Source of the DNA: Pseudonocardia petroleophila
Lineage (GTDB): Bacteria; Actinomycetota; Actinomycetes; Mycobacteriales; Pseudonocardiaceae
Reading direction: 5' to 3'
Assembly (NCBI RefSeq): GCF_014235185.1
Contig: NZ_CP060131.1
Location: 2,549,501-2,613,500 of the forward strand
Length of the DNA stretch: 64,000 bases
The notes beneath the pieces are model-generated. The model saw only the letters and a list, made by a program, of their open reading frames with translations. It was not told the DNA's origin and searched no databases. Position numbers and translations under genes: made by a program. Positions 35,746 to 44,681 of this stretch are shown here, piece after piece; the first letter of the stretch is position 1; every line of letters starts with the position of its first letter.

Positions 35746-36990
35746 ATGGACGAGCAGGACTGCGTGGTCGTCGGCGGCGGGCCCGGGGGTGCGGTGCTGG
35801 CCTACCTGCTCGCTCGGGCCGGGCGACGGGTGACGCTGCTGGAGGCGCGGTCGGACTTCGCGCGCCGCTTCCGCGGCGACTCGCTGGCCCCCGCCGTCAT
35901 GGACTGGCTCGACGCGCTGGGCCTGGCCGACGACGTGCTCGCCCGCCCGCACGCCACGGCCGACGCGTTCACCTGGCACACGCCCACCGCGGCCTACCGG
36001 GTCGCCGACTTCTCCCGCGCCAGCGCCCGGTTCCCGCACTACGTCCTGCTCCCGCAGCCGGAGTTCCTGGGCCTGCTCACCGGGCGGGCGGCGGAGTACC
36101 CCGGCTTCCGGCTGGAGATGTCGGCGCGGGTGACCGAGCTGGTCGAGTCCGACGGCCGGGTGTGCGGGGTGCGCTACCGGGCCGCCGACGGGGGGACCCG
36201 CGAGGTCCGGGCCCCGCTCGTCGTGGGGGTCGACGGGCGGTTCTCCCAGGTCCGGCGCCTGGGCGGGTTCGAGACCGAGGAGCTCGGCGCCGGGCTCGAC
36301 ATCCTGTGGTTCGAGGTCCCGCGCCGCGCCGAGGACCCGCCGCTGTCGGGTCTGGACTACTTCGCCGTGCCGGGTGCGGCGATCGTCGCGCTCGGGCAGG
36401 GCGCCACCTGGCAGCTCGGCTACGTCATCCCGACGGGCACGGTCGCGCAGGCGCGGGAGGCGGGCGTCGGGCCGGTGGTGGCGCTGGCCCGCGACCGGAT
36501 GCCGTGGCTGGGCGACCGCCTCGACGCCCTCACCGCGTTCACCGACCTCACCCTGCTCAACGTGCCGATCACCCGGCTGCCGAGCTGGTACCGGCCCGGG
36601 CTGCTGCTGCTCGGCGACGCCGCGCACGTCATCTCCCCGGTGGGCGGCAACGGGATCAACATCGCGATCGCCGACGCCGCCGACGCGGGCAACACCCTGG
36701 CCCCGCTCCTCGCGAACCGCTCCTCCGCCGCCCCCGCGGCGCTGGACGCCGCCTGCCGGGAGATCGAGGCGCGCCGCCGGGCGGTGTCCGACGTCGAGCA
36801 GCGCTCCCAGGTGCGCGCCGAGCGGGGGAGCGCGGGCCGGATCGAGCGGGGCGACCCGAGCCCGGTGTGGATCCTGCGCCTGGCCGCGGCGGTCCCGCCG
36901 ATCGCGCGGGCGTTCGGGAGGCGGTCGGCGTCGGCCATCGCGATCCCGCCCCCGACCCCCGCGGTGCTGGGGGCCCCCGCGCCGCGCTGA
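35746..36990 (+). CDS. FAD-dependent oxidoreductase, aromatic-hydroxylase type
   Basis: 414 residues. The class A flavoprotein monooxygenase features are present: VVVGGGPGGAVLAYLLARAGRRVTLLEA (FAD Rossmann), the middle DG motif VVGVDGRFSQVRRL and GLLLLGDAAHVISPVGGNGINIAIADA (FAD ribityl). Substrate unknown; relatives hydroxylate aromatic rings or reduce geranylgeranyl chains. After residue 370 the chain is basic and Pro-rich. The operator-like dyad at 35716-35735 lies directly upstream, but no regulator gene is adjacent, so the repressor must be encoded elsewhere. The GAGGAG site is nine bases from the ATG. Confidence 0.85.
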   Translation: MDEQDCVVVGGGPGGAVLAYLLARAGRRVTLLEARSDFARRFRGDSLAPAVMDWLDALGLADDVLARPHATADAFTWHTPTAAYRVADFSRASARFPHYVLLPQPEFLGLLTGRAAEYPGFRLEMSARVTELVESDGRVCGVRYRAADGGTREVRAPLVVGVDGRFSQVRRLGGFETEELGAGLDILWFEVPRRAEDPPLSGLDYFAVPGAAIVALGQGATWQLGYVIPTGTVAQAREAGVGPVVALARDRMPWLGDRLDALTAFTDLTLLNVPITRLPSWYRPGLLLLGDAAHVISPVGGNGINIAIADAADAGNTLAPLLANRSSAAPAALDAACREIEARRRAVSDVEQRSQVRAERGSAGRIERGDPSPVWILRLAAAVPPIARAFGRRSASAIAIPPPTPAVLGAPAPR

Positions 36991-37095
36991 GGGCCGCGGG
37001 TGCCACCGGTCCGCTCCCGGCGCGCGTCCGGCGACCCCGGGCGGCCACCGGTCGCGGATGCGGTGTTCCAGCCCACGTCGAGCGGGTGTCGCCGG

Positions 37096-37101
37096 TACCG
37101 T
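37096..37101 (+). promoter_or_regulatory. -10 element of birA
   Basis: TACCGT lies eight bases before the ATG at 37110, so birA is probably leaderless. Confidence 0.45.
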
Positions 37102-37109
37102 CCGTGCTC

Positions 37110-37919
37110 ATGAACCGCACCGCGCATCCGCTCGACGCCGGGGCGCTGCGCGCCGCCCTCGTCGGACCGTGGGCGCAGCTCGACGTGGTCGAGCGCACCG
37201 GTTCCACCAACGCCGACCTGATGGCCGCCGCCCTCGCCGGGGCCCCCGACCGCAGCGTCCTCGTCGCCGAGCACCAGGAGGCGGGGCGCGGCCGGCTGGC
37301 GCGCAGCTGGGTGTCGCCGCCCGGGTCCGGGCTCACGGTCAGCGTGCTGTTCCGGCCGGTCGGGGTCTCCCCGTCGCGGTTCAGCTGGCTGCCGCTGCTG
37401 GCCGGGCTGGCCGTGCTCGACACCGTCCGCGCGTTCACCGACGTCCCGGCCGGGCTCAAGTGGCCCAACGACCTGCTCGTGGGCACCGAGCCGCGCAAGG
37501 TCGCCGGGATACTCGCGGAGGTGGCCGACCCGTCGCGGCCCGCGGTCGTCGTCGGCATCGGGCTCAACGTCGACTCGGCCCCGCCCGACCAGCCCGCCGC
37601 CACCTCGCTGGCCGCGGAGAGCGGCCGGGAGATCGACCGCACCGCGGTGCTCGTGGAGCTGCTCACCCGCCTCGTCGAGCGGGAGGCCGACTGGCGCGCT
37701 GGTCGCGGCGACCCCGACGTCACCCGCCTGCGCGCCGACTACCGCGCGGGCTGCCTGAGCCTGGGCTCCCCGGTGCGGGTGGAGCTGCCCGGCGGCACGT
37801 CGGTCAGCGGCATCGCCGAGGACGTCGACGGCGACGGCAGGCTCCTGCTGCTCGACGCCGCGGGCCACCGCCGCGCGGTCGCCGCGGGTGACGTCGTCCA
37901 CCTCCGGCCGGCCGAGTAG
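37110..37919 (+). CDS. birA: Biotin-[acyl-CoA-carboxylase] ligase
   Basis: 269 residues, without the N-terminal helix-turn-helix of repressor-type BirA. Motifs: ERTGSTNADLMAAAL, AEHQEAGRGRLARSWVSPPGSGL (biotinyl-AMP loop GRGR), LKWPNDLLV and KVAGILAEV, then a C-terminal SH3-like domain from about 220. It joins biotin to the EAMKM lysine of AccA3. The missing DNA-binding domain means it does not regulate a bio operon. It is followed by the PH-domain gene, as Rv3279c-Rv3278c in mycobacteria. Confidence 0.95.
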   Translation: MNRTAHPLDAGALRAALVGPWAQLDVVERTGSTNADLMAAALAGAPDRSVLVAEHQEAGRGRLARSWVSPPGSGLTVSVLFRPVGVSPSRFSWLPLLAGLAVLDTVRAFTDVPAGLKWPNDLLVGTEPRKVAGILAEVADPSRPAVVVGIGLNVDSAPPDQPAATSLAAESGREIDRTAVLVELLTRLVEREADWRAGRGDPDVTRLRADYRAGCLSLGSPVRVELPGGTSVSGIAEDVDGDGRLLLLDAAGHRRAVAAGDVVHLRPAE

Positions 37920-37937
37920 GACCACTACGGTTGCCGG

Positions 37938-38423
37938 GTGGCCTATCCCGATGATCTTCTCGTCTCCGGCGAGCGGGTCGTGCTGCACAAGCACCCGCAC
38001 GCGAAGATGCTCGTCGTCCCGGTCCTGGTCCTGCTGCTGGTCGTCGCGGTCTGCGTGTTCGTCGCCGCGCTCGTGCGGGAGCAGACCTGGGCGCCGGTCG
38101 CGTGGATCGCGCTCGCCGTCGTCGGGGTCGGGCTGGCCGTCTGGCTGACGCTGGTCCCCGTGATCCGGTGGCGCACCACGCACTTCGTCGTGACGACGCG
38201 CCGCGTGCTCGTCCGCGAGGGCGTGCTGTCGCGCACCGGCATCGACATCCCGATGAGCCGGATCAACAGCGTCCAGTTCCGGCACACGGCCCTGGAGCGC
38301 GTCCTGGGCTGCGGGACGCTCGTGATCGAGTCGGCGTCGGACGAGCCGCTGGAGTTCACCGACGTGCCGCAGGTCGAGAAGGTCCACGCACTGCTCTACC
38401 AGGAGGTCGCCGATGACACGTGA
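37938..38423 (+). CDS. Bacterial PH-domain membrane protein
   Basis: 161 residues from GTG 37938. Two membrane helices (MLVVPVLVLLLVVAVCVFVAALV, VAWIALAVVGVGLAVWLTLVPVI) are followed by a bPH2 domain: RWRTTHFVVTTRRVLVREGVLSRTGIDIPMSRINSVQFRHTALERVLGCGTLVIESA. Function unknown; the family is membrane-attached and found near cell-envelope genes. A TACGGT box six bases upstream suggests a leaderless mRNA. Its 3' end overlaps the HMG-CoA lyase gene by 11 bases. Confidence 0.88.
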   Translation: MAYPDDLLVSGERVVLHKHPHAKMLVVPVLVLLLVVAVCVFVAALVREQTWAPVAWIALAVVGVGLAVWLTLVPVIRWRTTHFVVTTRRVLVREGVLSRTGIDIPMSRINSVQFRHTALERVLGCGTLVIESASDEPLEFTDVPQVEKVHALLYQEVADDT

Positions 38424-39345
38424 GCTGCCGCAGACCGTCCCGGGCACGGGTCTGCCCGGGGCCGTCTCCATCTACGATGTCGGGGCCCGCGACGGGCTGC
38501 AGAACGAGCAGGCGGTGGTCCCCGTCGAGGTGAAGGCGGAGTTCCTCGACCGCCTCGCCGGCACCGGCCTGCGCACGCTGGAGGCCACCAGCTTCGTGCA
38601 CCCGAAGTGGGTCCCGCAGCTCGCCGACGCCGCCGACCTGCTCGCCCGGCTCACGCGCGCACCCGGCGTCGACTACCCGGTGCTCGTGCCGAACGAGCGC
38701 GGCCTGGACCGGGCGCTGGAGTCGGGGGTCGCGCACGTCGCGGTGTTCGCCAGCGCCACCGAGACCTTCGCGCAGCGCAACCTCAACCGCTCCCTCGACG
38801 AGCAGTTCGCGATGTTCGACGCCGTCGTCACGCGTGCCGTCGGCGAGGGGCTGCGGGTGCGCGGGTACGTCTCGATGTGCTTCGGCGACCCGTGGGAGGG
38901 GGCCGTCGACCCGGCGCAGGTGGCGGCGGTCGGGCGCCGGCTCGTCGACATGGGCTGCGACCAGCTCTCCCTGGGCGACACGATCGGCACCGGCACCCCC
39001 GGCCACGTCGACGCCGTGCTCGACGCGTGCGTCGCGGGCGGCGTGCCCGTCGACCGGATCGCGGTGCACTTCCACGACACCTACGGGCAGGCGCTGGCGA
39101 ACACGCTCGCCGCGCTGCGCCGGGGCGTCACCACCGTCGACGCGAGCGCGGGCGGCCTCGGCGGCTGCCCCTACGCGGAGTCGGCGACGGGCAACCTGGC
39201 CACCGAGGACCTCGTCTGGATGCTCGACGGGCTCGGGATCGCCCACGGCGTCGACCTCGACGCGCTCGTCGCCACGAGCGCGTGGATGGCGGGGCAGCTG
39301 GGCCGGCCGTCGCCGTCGCGGGTGGTGCGGGCCCTGGCCGGGTGA
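38413..39345 (+). CDS. mvaB: Hydroxymethylglutaryl-CoA lyase
   Basis: 310 residues of the DRE-TIM family: YDVGARDGLQNEQAVVPVEVKAEFL, SFVHPKWVPQLADA, LGDTIGTGTPGHVDAV, VHFHDTYGQALANTLAAL, and the signature GGCPYAESATGNLATEDLVWML with the active-site Cys. It cleaves HMG-CoA to acetoacetate and acetyl-CoA, the last step of leucine breakdown. It overlaps the PH gene, so it is cotranscribed with birA-PH even though the pathways differ. No liu genes are adjacent, although fadE25 and accD5 are in the window. Confidence 0.94.
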   Translation: MTRELPQTVPGTGLPGAVSIYDVGARDGLQNEQAVVPVEVKAEFLDRLAGTGLRTLEATSFVHPKWVPQLADAADLLARLTRAPGVDYPVLVPNERGLDRALESGVAHVAVFASATETFAQRNLNRSLDEQFAMFDAVVTRAVGEGLRVRGYVSMCFGDPWEGAVDPAQVAAVGRRLVDMGCDQLSLGDTIGTGTPGHVDAVLDACVAGGVPVDRIAVHFHDTYGQALANTLAALRRGVTTVDASAGGLGGCPYAESATGNLATEDLVWMLDGLGIAHGVDLDALVATSAWMAGQLGRPSPSRVVRALAG

Positions 39346-39355
39346 CCCGGCCGGC

Positions 39356-39799
39356 TCAGCCGCGCGTGCCGAACATGCCGGTGAACGTGCTGCGGAAGAC
39401 CTCGGTGTCACCGCGGTGCAGCTGCGCGCGCAGCTGCACCAGCCCCAGCCCCGGCCGGCTCCGCGACAGCCGGGCCTCGAGGATCTCCATCGTCGCGCGC
39501 AGCTCGTCGCCGGCGAACACCGGAGCGGGCCAGGCGATGTCCTCGCCGCCGGGGGAGCCCAGCGAGGTGGCCCGGTTGAGCACGGCGTCGACGTAGAGGC
39601 GCATCCACAGCCCCGCGGTGAACCAGCCCGACGCCGCCAGCGCGCCGAACAGCGACGTCGCGGCCGCGTCGTCGTCGAGGTGGAAGGGCTGGGGGTCGAA
39701 CCGGCGGGCGAACGCGACCATCTCGTCGCGGTCGACCACCGTCGTGCCCAGCTCGAACACCCGTCCGGGGACGAGGTCCTCGAAGGCCAGCTCGGTCAC
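39356..39799 (-). CDS. MaoC-family dehydratase
   Basis: 147 residues of the hot-dog hydratase family: FEDLVPGRVFELGTTVV, the active-site FDPQPFHLDDDAA, then LFGALAASGWFTAGLWMRLYVD and EILEARLSRSRPGLGLV. It hydrates enoyl-CoA or a related thioester in lipid metabolism. The GTG start overlaps the stop of the HbpS-like gene (GTGA). It is convergent with mvaB, ten bases apart. Confidence 0.88.
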   Translation of the reverse strand: MTELAFEDLVPGRVFELGTTVVDRDEMVAFARRFDPQPFHLDDDAAATSLFGALAASGWFTAGLWMRLYVDAVLNRATSLGSPGGEDIAWPAPVFAGDELRATMEILEARLSRSRPGLGLVQLRAQLHRGDTEVFRSTFTGMFGTRG

Positions 39800-40221
39800 G
39801 GGGCCAGCGCCGCCAGACCGGCCTCGGCGACCTCCTGGTCCTGCGACCAGTGCCCGCCGCTGACGCCGATCGCGCCGACGTTCGCCCCGTCGACCTGGAT
39901 CGGGTACCCGCCGCCGAAGATCACCAGCCGGTCGATGCCGGTGGGGGCGCCCGCGGCGAGCGGGGCGTCGTCCTTGATGAAGTCGTGCCAGCCGTGCGTC
40001 GGCATCCCGAACCCGACGGCGGTGTAGGCCTTGTCCTGCGCCACCTGCGTCGAGAGCAGCGGGGCGCCGTCCATCCGGGAGAACGCCTTGAGGTTGCCGC
40101 CGGGGTCGGCGACGGCGATGCACATCGGCACGCCGATCTCCGCGGCCTTCGCCTCGGCCGCCGCGATGACGCGGTGCGCGGCGTCGGTGGTGATGGTCGC
40201 GACGTTCAGGATGTCGGCCAC
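39796..40221 (-). CDS. GlcG/HbpS-family heme-binding protein
   Basis: 141 residues of DUF336: ITTDAAHRVIAAAEAKAAEIGVPMCIAVADPGGNLKAFSRMDGAPLLS, KAYTAVGFG, DRLVIFGGGYPIQVDGANVGAIGVSGGHWSQDQEVAEAGLAAL. HbpS of Streptomyces binds heme and feeds a redox two-component system; other members sit in glycolate or diol operons. No signal peptide is visible, so a cytosolic role is likely. AGGAGG six bases before the GTG is a strong ribosome site. It is coupled to the MaoC gene. Confidence 0.88.
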   Translation of the reverse strand: MADILNVATITTDAAHRVIAAAEAKAAEIGVPMCIAVADPGGNLKAFSRMDGAPLLSTQVAQDKAYTAVGFGMPTHGWHDFIKDDAPLAAGAPTGIDRLVIFGGGYPIQVDGANVGAIGVSGGHWSQDQEVAEAGLAALAP

Positions 40222-40257
40222 GGTGCCTCCTGTGCTCGGGGTGGAGCCGATCTTCGC

Positions 40258-41712
40258 TCACGCACCGCCGAGGTGACCAGCCAGGGCGGCGTGCCGCGAC
40301 GCGCTGCGGGGGTCCATGCCGGTGATCGTCACCGTGGTGTCGCGGGCCCGGTACTTCGCCGTGATGGTGTCGAGGACGGCGATCGTCGAGGCGTCCCAGA
40401 CCTGCGCGCCGGAGAGGTCGACGACCACCGTCGGCGGGTCGCCCGCGTAGTCGAACGCCGTCACCAGCTCGCCGGAGGACGCGAAGAACAGCTGGCCGGT
40501 GACGCGGTAGACGGCCTTCTCCGCGTCGCGCTCCACCGCCACGTCGACGACGTGGGCGACGCGCCGCGCGAACAGCACCGACGCGACGACGACCCCCACC
40601 CCGACCCCGTAGGCCAGGTTGTGGGTGGCCACGGTGACCGCGACGGTCGACAGCATCACCGCCGTCTCGCTGTAGGGCATCCGGCGCAGGGTGGCGGGGG
40701 CGATGCTGTGCCAGTCGAACGTGCCGACCGCGACCATGATCATGACGGCGACCAGCGCGACCATCGGGATCGCGCCGACGACGTCGCCGAGCGCGAGCAT
40801 CAGCACCAGCAGGAACGCACCCGCCAGGAACGTCGAGGCGCGGGTGCGGGCCCCGCCGGCCCGGACGTTGATCATCGTCTGGCCGATCATCGCGCAGCCG
40901 CCCATGCCGCCGAAGCACCCGGTGACGATGTTGGCGACGCCCTGGCCCCACGACTCGCGCGTCTTGTCCGACGGCGTGTCGGTGATCTCGTCGACGAGCT
41001 TCGCCGTCATCAGCGACTCCAGCAGCCCGACCACGGCCATCGCGAGCGCGTAGGGCGCGATGATCGCCAGGGTGTCGAGCGTGAAGGGCACGTCGGGCAG
41101 GCCGAGGACCGGCAGGCCGTCGGGCAGCTCGCCCTGGTCGCCGACCGTCGGCACGCTGACGGCGGCGAACACGGTGAACGCCGTCAGGGCGACGATCGCG
41201 ACCAGTGGCGCCGGGACCGCGCTCGTGAGCCGCGGCAGCACCACCAGCACCGCGAGCGCGACGGCGAGCAGCACCCAGGCCACCCACGGCACGCCCACCA
41301 GGTACGGCAGCTGCGAGGCGAAGATCAGGATGGCCAGGGCGTTGACGAAGCCGACCATCACGCTGCGCGGCACGAACCGCATCAGCCGCGCGGTGCCGGC
41401 CAGGCCCAGCGCGACCTGGAACGCGCCGCCGAGCAGCACGGCGGCGATCAGGTACTGCAGTCCGTGGTCGCGCACCAGCGGGGCGACGACGAGCGCCACG
41501 GCCCCGGTCGCCGCGGAGATCATCGCGGGCCGCCCGCCGGTGAAGGCGATCGTGATCGCCATCGTCACCGAGGCGAACAACCCGACCCGCGGGTCGACGC
41601 CCGCGATGATCGAGAACGCGATGGCCTCGGGGATCAGGGCGAGGGCCACGACGAGGCCGGAGAGGGCCTCGGTGCGCAGGACGCGGGGAGCGAGCCAGGG
41701 AGGTCGAGACAC
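40258..41712 (-). CDS. SulP-family inorganic anion transporter
   Basis: 484 residues. The SulP pattern is clear: [84 protein letters not shown] segment, about twelve helices and a C-terminal STAS domain ([22 protein letters not shown]). It imports sulfate, bicarbonate or another anion. In M. tuberculosis the local SulP (Rv3273) is fused to carbonic anhydrase; here that domain is absent. I prefer the GTG at 41712 because TAGAGT stands eight bases upstream; the frame extends to GTG 41733. Confidence 0.92.
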   Translation of the reverse strand: MSRPPWLAPRVLRTEALSGLVVALALIPEAIAFSIIAGVDPRVGLFASVTMAITIAFTGGRPAMISAATGAVALVVAPLVRDHGLQYLIAAVLLGGAFQVALGLAGTARLMRFVPRSVMVGFVNALAILIFASQLPYLVGVPWVAWVLLAVALAVLVVLPRLTSAVPAPLVAIVALTAFTVFAAVSVPTVGDQGELPDGLPVLGLPDVPFTLDTLAIIAPYALAMAVVGLLESLMTAKLVDEITDTPSDKTRESWGQGVANIVTGCFGGMGGCAMIGQTMINVRAGGARTRASTFLAGAFLLVLMLALGDVVGAIPMVALVAVMIMVAVGTFDWHSIAPATLRRMPYSETAVMLSTVAVTVATHNLAYGVGVGVVVASVLFARRVAHVVDVAVERDAEKAVYRVTGQLFFASSGELVTAFDYAGDPPTVVVDLSGAQVWDASTIAVLDTITAKYRARDTTVTITGMDPRSASRHAALAGHLGGA

Positions 41713-41757
41713 GAGCCCGAACTCTACGGTCACGTCAGAGTTGGGCGACGGGAGGGT

Positions 41758-43374
41758 TCAGCGGTCGACGGCCCCCGCCAGCAACGGCTCCATCATCACG
41801 TCGGCGTGCTTGCGCCGGATCGTCTCCATCCGCCACTTGTTGACGAACACCGCGAGCAGCGCGCCGTCGACGGAGCGGTGCAGGACCTCGGTCTCGCTCT
41901 CCCGGTTCAGCACCTCCGCGCCTGCCTCGTCGGTGAGGCGGGCGACGGTGTAGTTGAGCTGCTCCAGCGTCACCGGAGCGCCGAACTCGTCGGCCAGCCG
42001 CGCGGTGACCACCTCGAACTGCAGCGGCCCGACCGCGGCCAGCACCGGCGCCTGGTCGCCGCGTCGGTCGGAGCGCAGGACCTGGATGACGCCCTCGGAG
42101 TCGAGCTGGGAGATCCCGCGGCGGAACTGCTTGTAGCGGCCCGCGTCCTTGGCCCGGACCACCGCGAAGTGCTCGGGGGCGAAGCTCGGGATCGCCGGGA
42201 ACTGGACCGGGTCCTCGGCGTAGAGGGTGTCGCCGGGACGCAGTGCGCCCGCGTTGACCAGGCCGACGATGTCGCCCGGGAACGCCTCCTCCAGCGTGGT
42301 GCGCTGCTGGCCGAACACCGCCTGCGCGTACTTCGTGGCGAACGGCTTGCCCGATCCCGCGTGGGTGAGCACCATGCCGCGCTCGAAGCGCCCGGAGTTG
42401 ATGCGCAGGAAGGCGGTGCGGTCGCGGTGCGAGCGGTCCATGCCCGCCTGCACCTTGAACACCAGGCCGGACAGCGGCGTGTCGAGCTCCCGCGGCGTCC
42501 CGTCGGCGTCGGGGCGCGGGGCCGGGGCGGGGGCGAGGTCGACGAGCGCGTCGAGCAGCCGCCCGACGCCGACGCCGTGCCGCGCCGCGCCGAACAGCAC
42601 CGGCGTGGCCGTGCCGGCGAGGTAGTCGTCCTCGTCGAACTCGGCGCCGATCTCGCGCAGCAGCTCCAGCTCGTCGACGACCGTCTCGAGGTAGAGCGGC
42701 TCCTCCGCGGCGGCGCGGTCGGGGTCGAGCACCTCGACCTCGCCCTTCGTCGCCCCGCCCGCGGTGCGCGTGTAGCGGCGCATCTCGCCGGTGGCGCACT
42801 CGACGACGCCGCGCAGGTCGCCCGCGATCCCGACCGGCCAGGTGACGGGCATCGGCCGCAGCCCGATCGTCTGCTCCACCTCGTCGAGCAGCTCCAGGGC
42901 CTCGCGGCCGGGCACGTCCCACTTGTTGACGAAGGTGAGCACGGGGATCTTCCGGCTGCGGCAGACGTCGAAGAGCTTGAGGGTCTGCGCCTCCAGGCCC
43001 TTCGAGGCGTCGAGGAGCATCACGGCGGCGTCGACGGCGGCGAGGACGCGGTAGGTGTCCTCGGAGAAGTCGCCGTGGCCGGGGGTGTCGAGCAGGTTGA
43101 TCACGTGGTCGCGGTAGCTGAACTGGAGCACCGCGGAGGTGATGGAGATGCCGCGGGCGCGCTCCATCTCCATCCAGTCCGAGGTGACGCCCTTGCGCCC
43201 GGCCTTCCCGTGCACCGCGCCCGCCGAGTCGATCACCTCGGCGTGCAGGGCCAGCGCCTCGGTGAGCGTCGACTTCCCCGCGTCGGGGTGGGAGATCACG
43301 GCGAAGGTGCGGCGGCGGTGCGCCTGGGCGGCGATCTCGGTGGCGGCGCGGGGGCGGGCGGGCGACTCGGTCAT
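41758..43374 (-). CDS. prfC: Peptide chain release factor 3
   Basis: 538 residues of a translational GTPase: G1 SHPDAGKSTL, switch region KGVTSDWMEMERARGISITSA, G3 DTPGHGDFSEDTYR, G4 NKWD, then EF-Tu-like domain 2 and an RF3 C-terminal domain (FPAIPSFAPEHFAVV, QVLRSDRRGDQAPVLAAVGPLQFEV). It ejects RF1 and RF2 from the ribosome after peptide release. A TAACCT box (minus strand, 43389-43384) lies nine bases before the ATG. The upstream gap holds the large 22-bp repeat array. Confidence 0.95.
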   Translation of the reverse strand: MTESPARPRAATEIAAQAHRRRTFAVISHPDAGKSTLTEALALHAEVIDSAGAVHGKAGRKGVTSDWMEMERARGISITSAVLQFSYRDHVINLLDTPGHGDFSEDTYRVLAAVDAAVMLLDASKGLEAQTLKLFDVCRSRKIPVLTFVNKWDVPGREALELLDEVEQTIGLRPMPVTWPVGIAGDLRGVVECATGEMRRYTRTAGGATKGEVEVLDPDRAAAEEPLYLETVVDELELLREIGAEFDEDDYLAGTATPVLFGAARHGVGVGRLLDALVDLAPAPAPRPDADGTPRELDTPLSGLVFKVQAGMDRSHRDRTAFLRINSGRFERGMVLTHAGSGKPFATKYAQAVFGQQRTTLEEAFPGDIVGLVNAGALRPGDTLYAEDPVQFPAIPSFAPEHFAVVRAKDAGRYKQFRRGISQLDSEGVIQVLRSDRRGDQAPVLAAVGPLQFEVVTARLADEFGAPVTLEQLNYTVARLTDEAGAEVLNRESETEVLHRSVDGALLAVFVNKWRMETIRRKHADVMMEPLLAGAVDR

Positions 43375-43429
43375 GGTGTCCCCAGGTTACGGCGACCCCG
43401 CCCGGTGCCCACCCGCGGCACGACCCCCA

Positions 43430-43671
43430 CCCGGCGAGTGTGCGGCTGCCACCCGGCGAGTGTGCCGCCCCCGCCCGGCGAGTATGCCGCCCGCGCCCGG
43501 CGAGTTTGCCGACTCTGCCCGGCGAGTTTGCGGCTGCCGCCCGGCGAGTTTGCCGCCCGCGCCCGGCGAGTTCGCCGACTCTGCCCGGCGAGTTTGCGGC
43601 TGCCGCCCGGCGAGTTTGCCGCCCGCGCCCGGCGAGTTCGCCGACCCTGCTCGACGAGTTGGCCGGCACCC
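43430..43671. repeat. 22-bp tandem repeat array A3, forward arm
   Basis: Ten clear copies with strict 22-bp spacing start at 43430, 43452, 43474, 43496, 43518, 43540, 43562, 43584, 43606 and 43628; an eroded eleventh starts at 43650. Core CCCGGCGAGTTTGCCG. The variable six bases cycle in threes (ACTCTG, GCTGCCG-like, CCCGCG), so units 4-6 and 7-9 form a 66-bp higher-order repeat. It lies upstream of prfC within a 509-bp gene-free gap (43375-43883). Confidence 0.9.
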
Positions 43672-43781
43672 GCCCCGCAGTGTGGGCTCCGCTCCCGGCG
43701 AGGTTTGCCGCGATCGCGGGCCGAGTCGGCCGATCGGCGACGGCGGGTGCATGCGCCCTCGGCATACCCACCGAGGCGCAG

Positions 43782-43869
43782 CGGCCAACTCGCCGGGGTC
43801 GATCGGCAAACTCGCGCAGCGGCAGCGGCACACTCGCCGGGTGCGGGCGGCACACTCGCGGGGTGGGGG
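43782..43869. repeat. 22-bp tandem repeat array A3, reverse arm
   Basis: Four copies of the reverse-complement unit (CGGCMMACTCGCCGGG) start at 43782, 43804, 43826 and 43848, ending next to the hisN-like stop. With the forward arm they form a large inverted structure around 43672-43781, where no gene is seen. Confidence 0.85.
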
Positions 43870-43883
43870 CGGGGGGTCAGGGG

Positions 43884-44648
43884 TCAGGGGCTGGTGAGGT
43901 GGTGCAGGGCGGCGTCGTGGAGCGTGCCGTTGCTCGACAGGCCGTCGCCGCGGGTGAAGCCGTCGACCCCGTCGAGGCCGCTCAACCGCCCGCCCGCCTC
44001 CCGGACGATCGGGACGAGGGCGGCGAGGTCCCACGGGCTCGCCCCGGCGTCGACGGCCAGGTCGATCGCGCCCTCCGCGACCAGGCAGTGCTGCCAGAAG
44101 TCGCCGAACGCGCGGGTCTCCCAGACCGCGGCCCCGAGTCGGGTCCAGCGTTCGCCGAGCCCGCGGGCGTCGGTGGTGGAGGCGTAGGCGTCGGCGAGGT
44201 CGGACACCCCGGACACCGCGATCCGCCGGGTCCCCGCGGCGTCGCGGGTCCAGGCCCCCCGCCCCGGCGCGGCCCACCAGCGCCGCCCCAGCGCCGGGGC
44301 GCTGACGACGCCGACGGTCGCCGTGCCGTCGGTCGTCAGCCCGATCAGCGTGGCCCACACGGGCACGCCGCGGGAGAAGTTCTTGGTGCCGTCGATCGGG
44401 TCGAGCACCCAGCCGCGCGCGGCCCCGTCGACGGTGCCGCCCTCCTCCTCGCCGAGCACGGCGTCGCCGGGCCGCTCGGCGGTGATCAGGGCCCGCAGCG
44501 CCTCCTCGACGGCGGTGTCGGCGTCGGTGACGGGGGTGCGGTCGGGCTTGCTCTCGACGCGGAGGTCGGCGGCGCGGAACCGGTCGAGGGTGATCGCGTC
44601 GGCGGCGTCGGCCATGCGGAGGGCGAGATCGAGATCGGAGTCGCTCAC
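43884..44648 (-). CDS. hisN: Inositol monophosphatase-family phosphatase (histidinol-phosphatase type)
   Basis: 254 residues. Metal-binding motifs: GEEEG, LDPIDGTKNFSRGVPVWATLIGL and the late ASPWDLAALVPIVREAGG. The set KPDRTPVTDADTAVEEALR at the start is also typical. Actinobacterial members of this length are usually HisN, which dephosphorylates histidinol-phosphate, but inositol-phosphatase activity cannot be excluded. The GTG start is divergent from the response regulator; CACACT seven bases before it may be the -10. Confidence 0.82.
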   Translation of the reverse strand: MSDSDLDLALRMADAADAITLDRFRAADLRVESKPDRTPVTDADTAVEEALRALITAERPGDAVLGEEEGGTVDGAARGWVLDPIDGTKNFSRGVPVWATLIGLTTDGTATVGVVSAPALGRRWWAAPGRGAWTRDAAGTRRIAVSGVSDLADAYASTTDARGLGERWTRLGAAVWETRAFGDFWQHCLVAEGAIDLAVDAGASPWDLAALVPIVREAGGRLSGLDGVDGFTRGDGLSSNGTLHDAALHHLTSP

Positions 44649-44668
44649 GGGGAGCAGTGTGCCGGGCC

Positions 44669-44674
44669 TACTGT
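44669..44674 (+). promoter_or_regulatory. -10 element of the two-component operon
   Basis: TACTGT lies seven bases before the regulator ATG at 44682, implying a leaderless transcript for the regulator-kinase pair. Confidence 0.5.
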
Positions 44675-44681
44675 GACGACC

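Noticed and set aside
43430..43869. CRISPR array
   Set aside because: Units are contiguous 22-bp copies with no unique spacers, and no cas gene is near.
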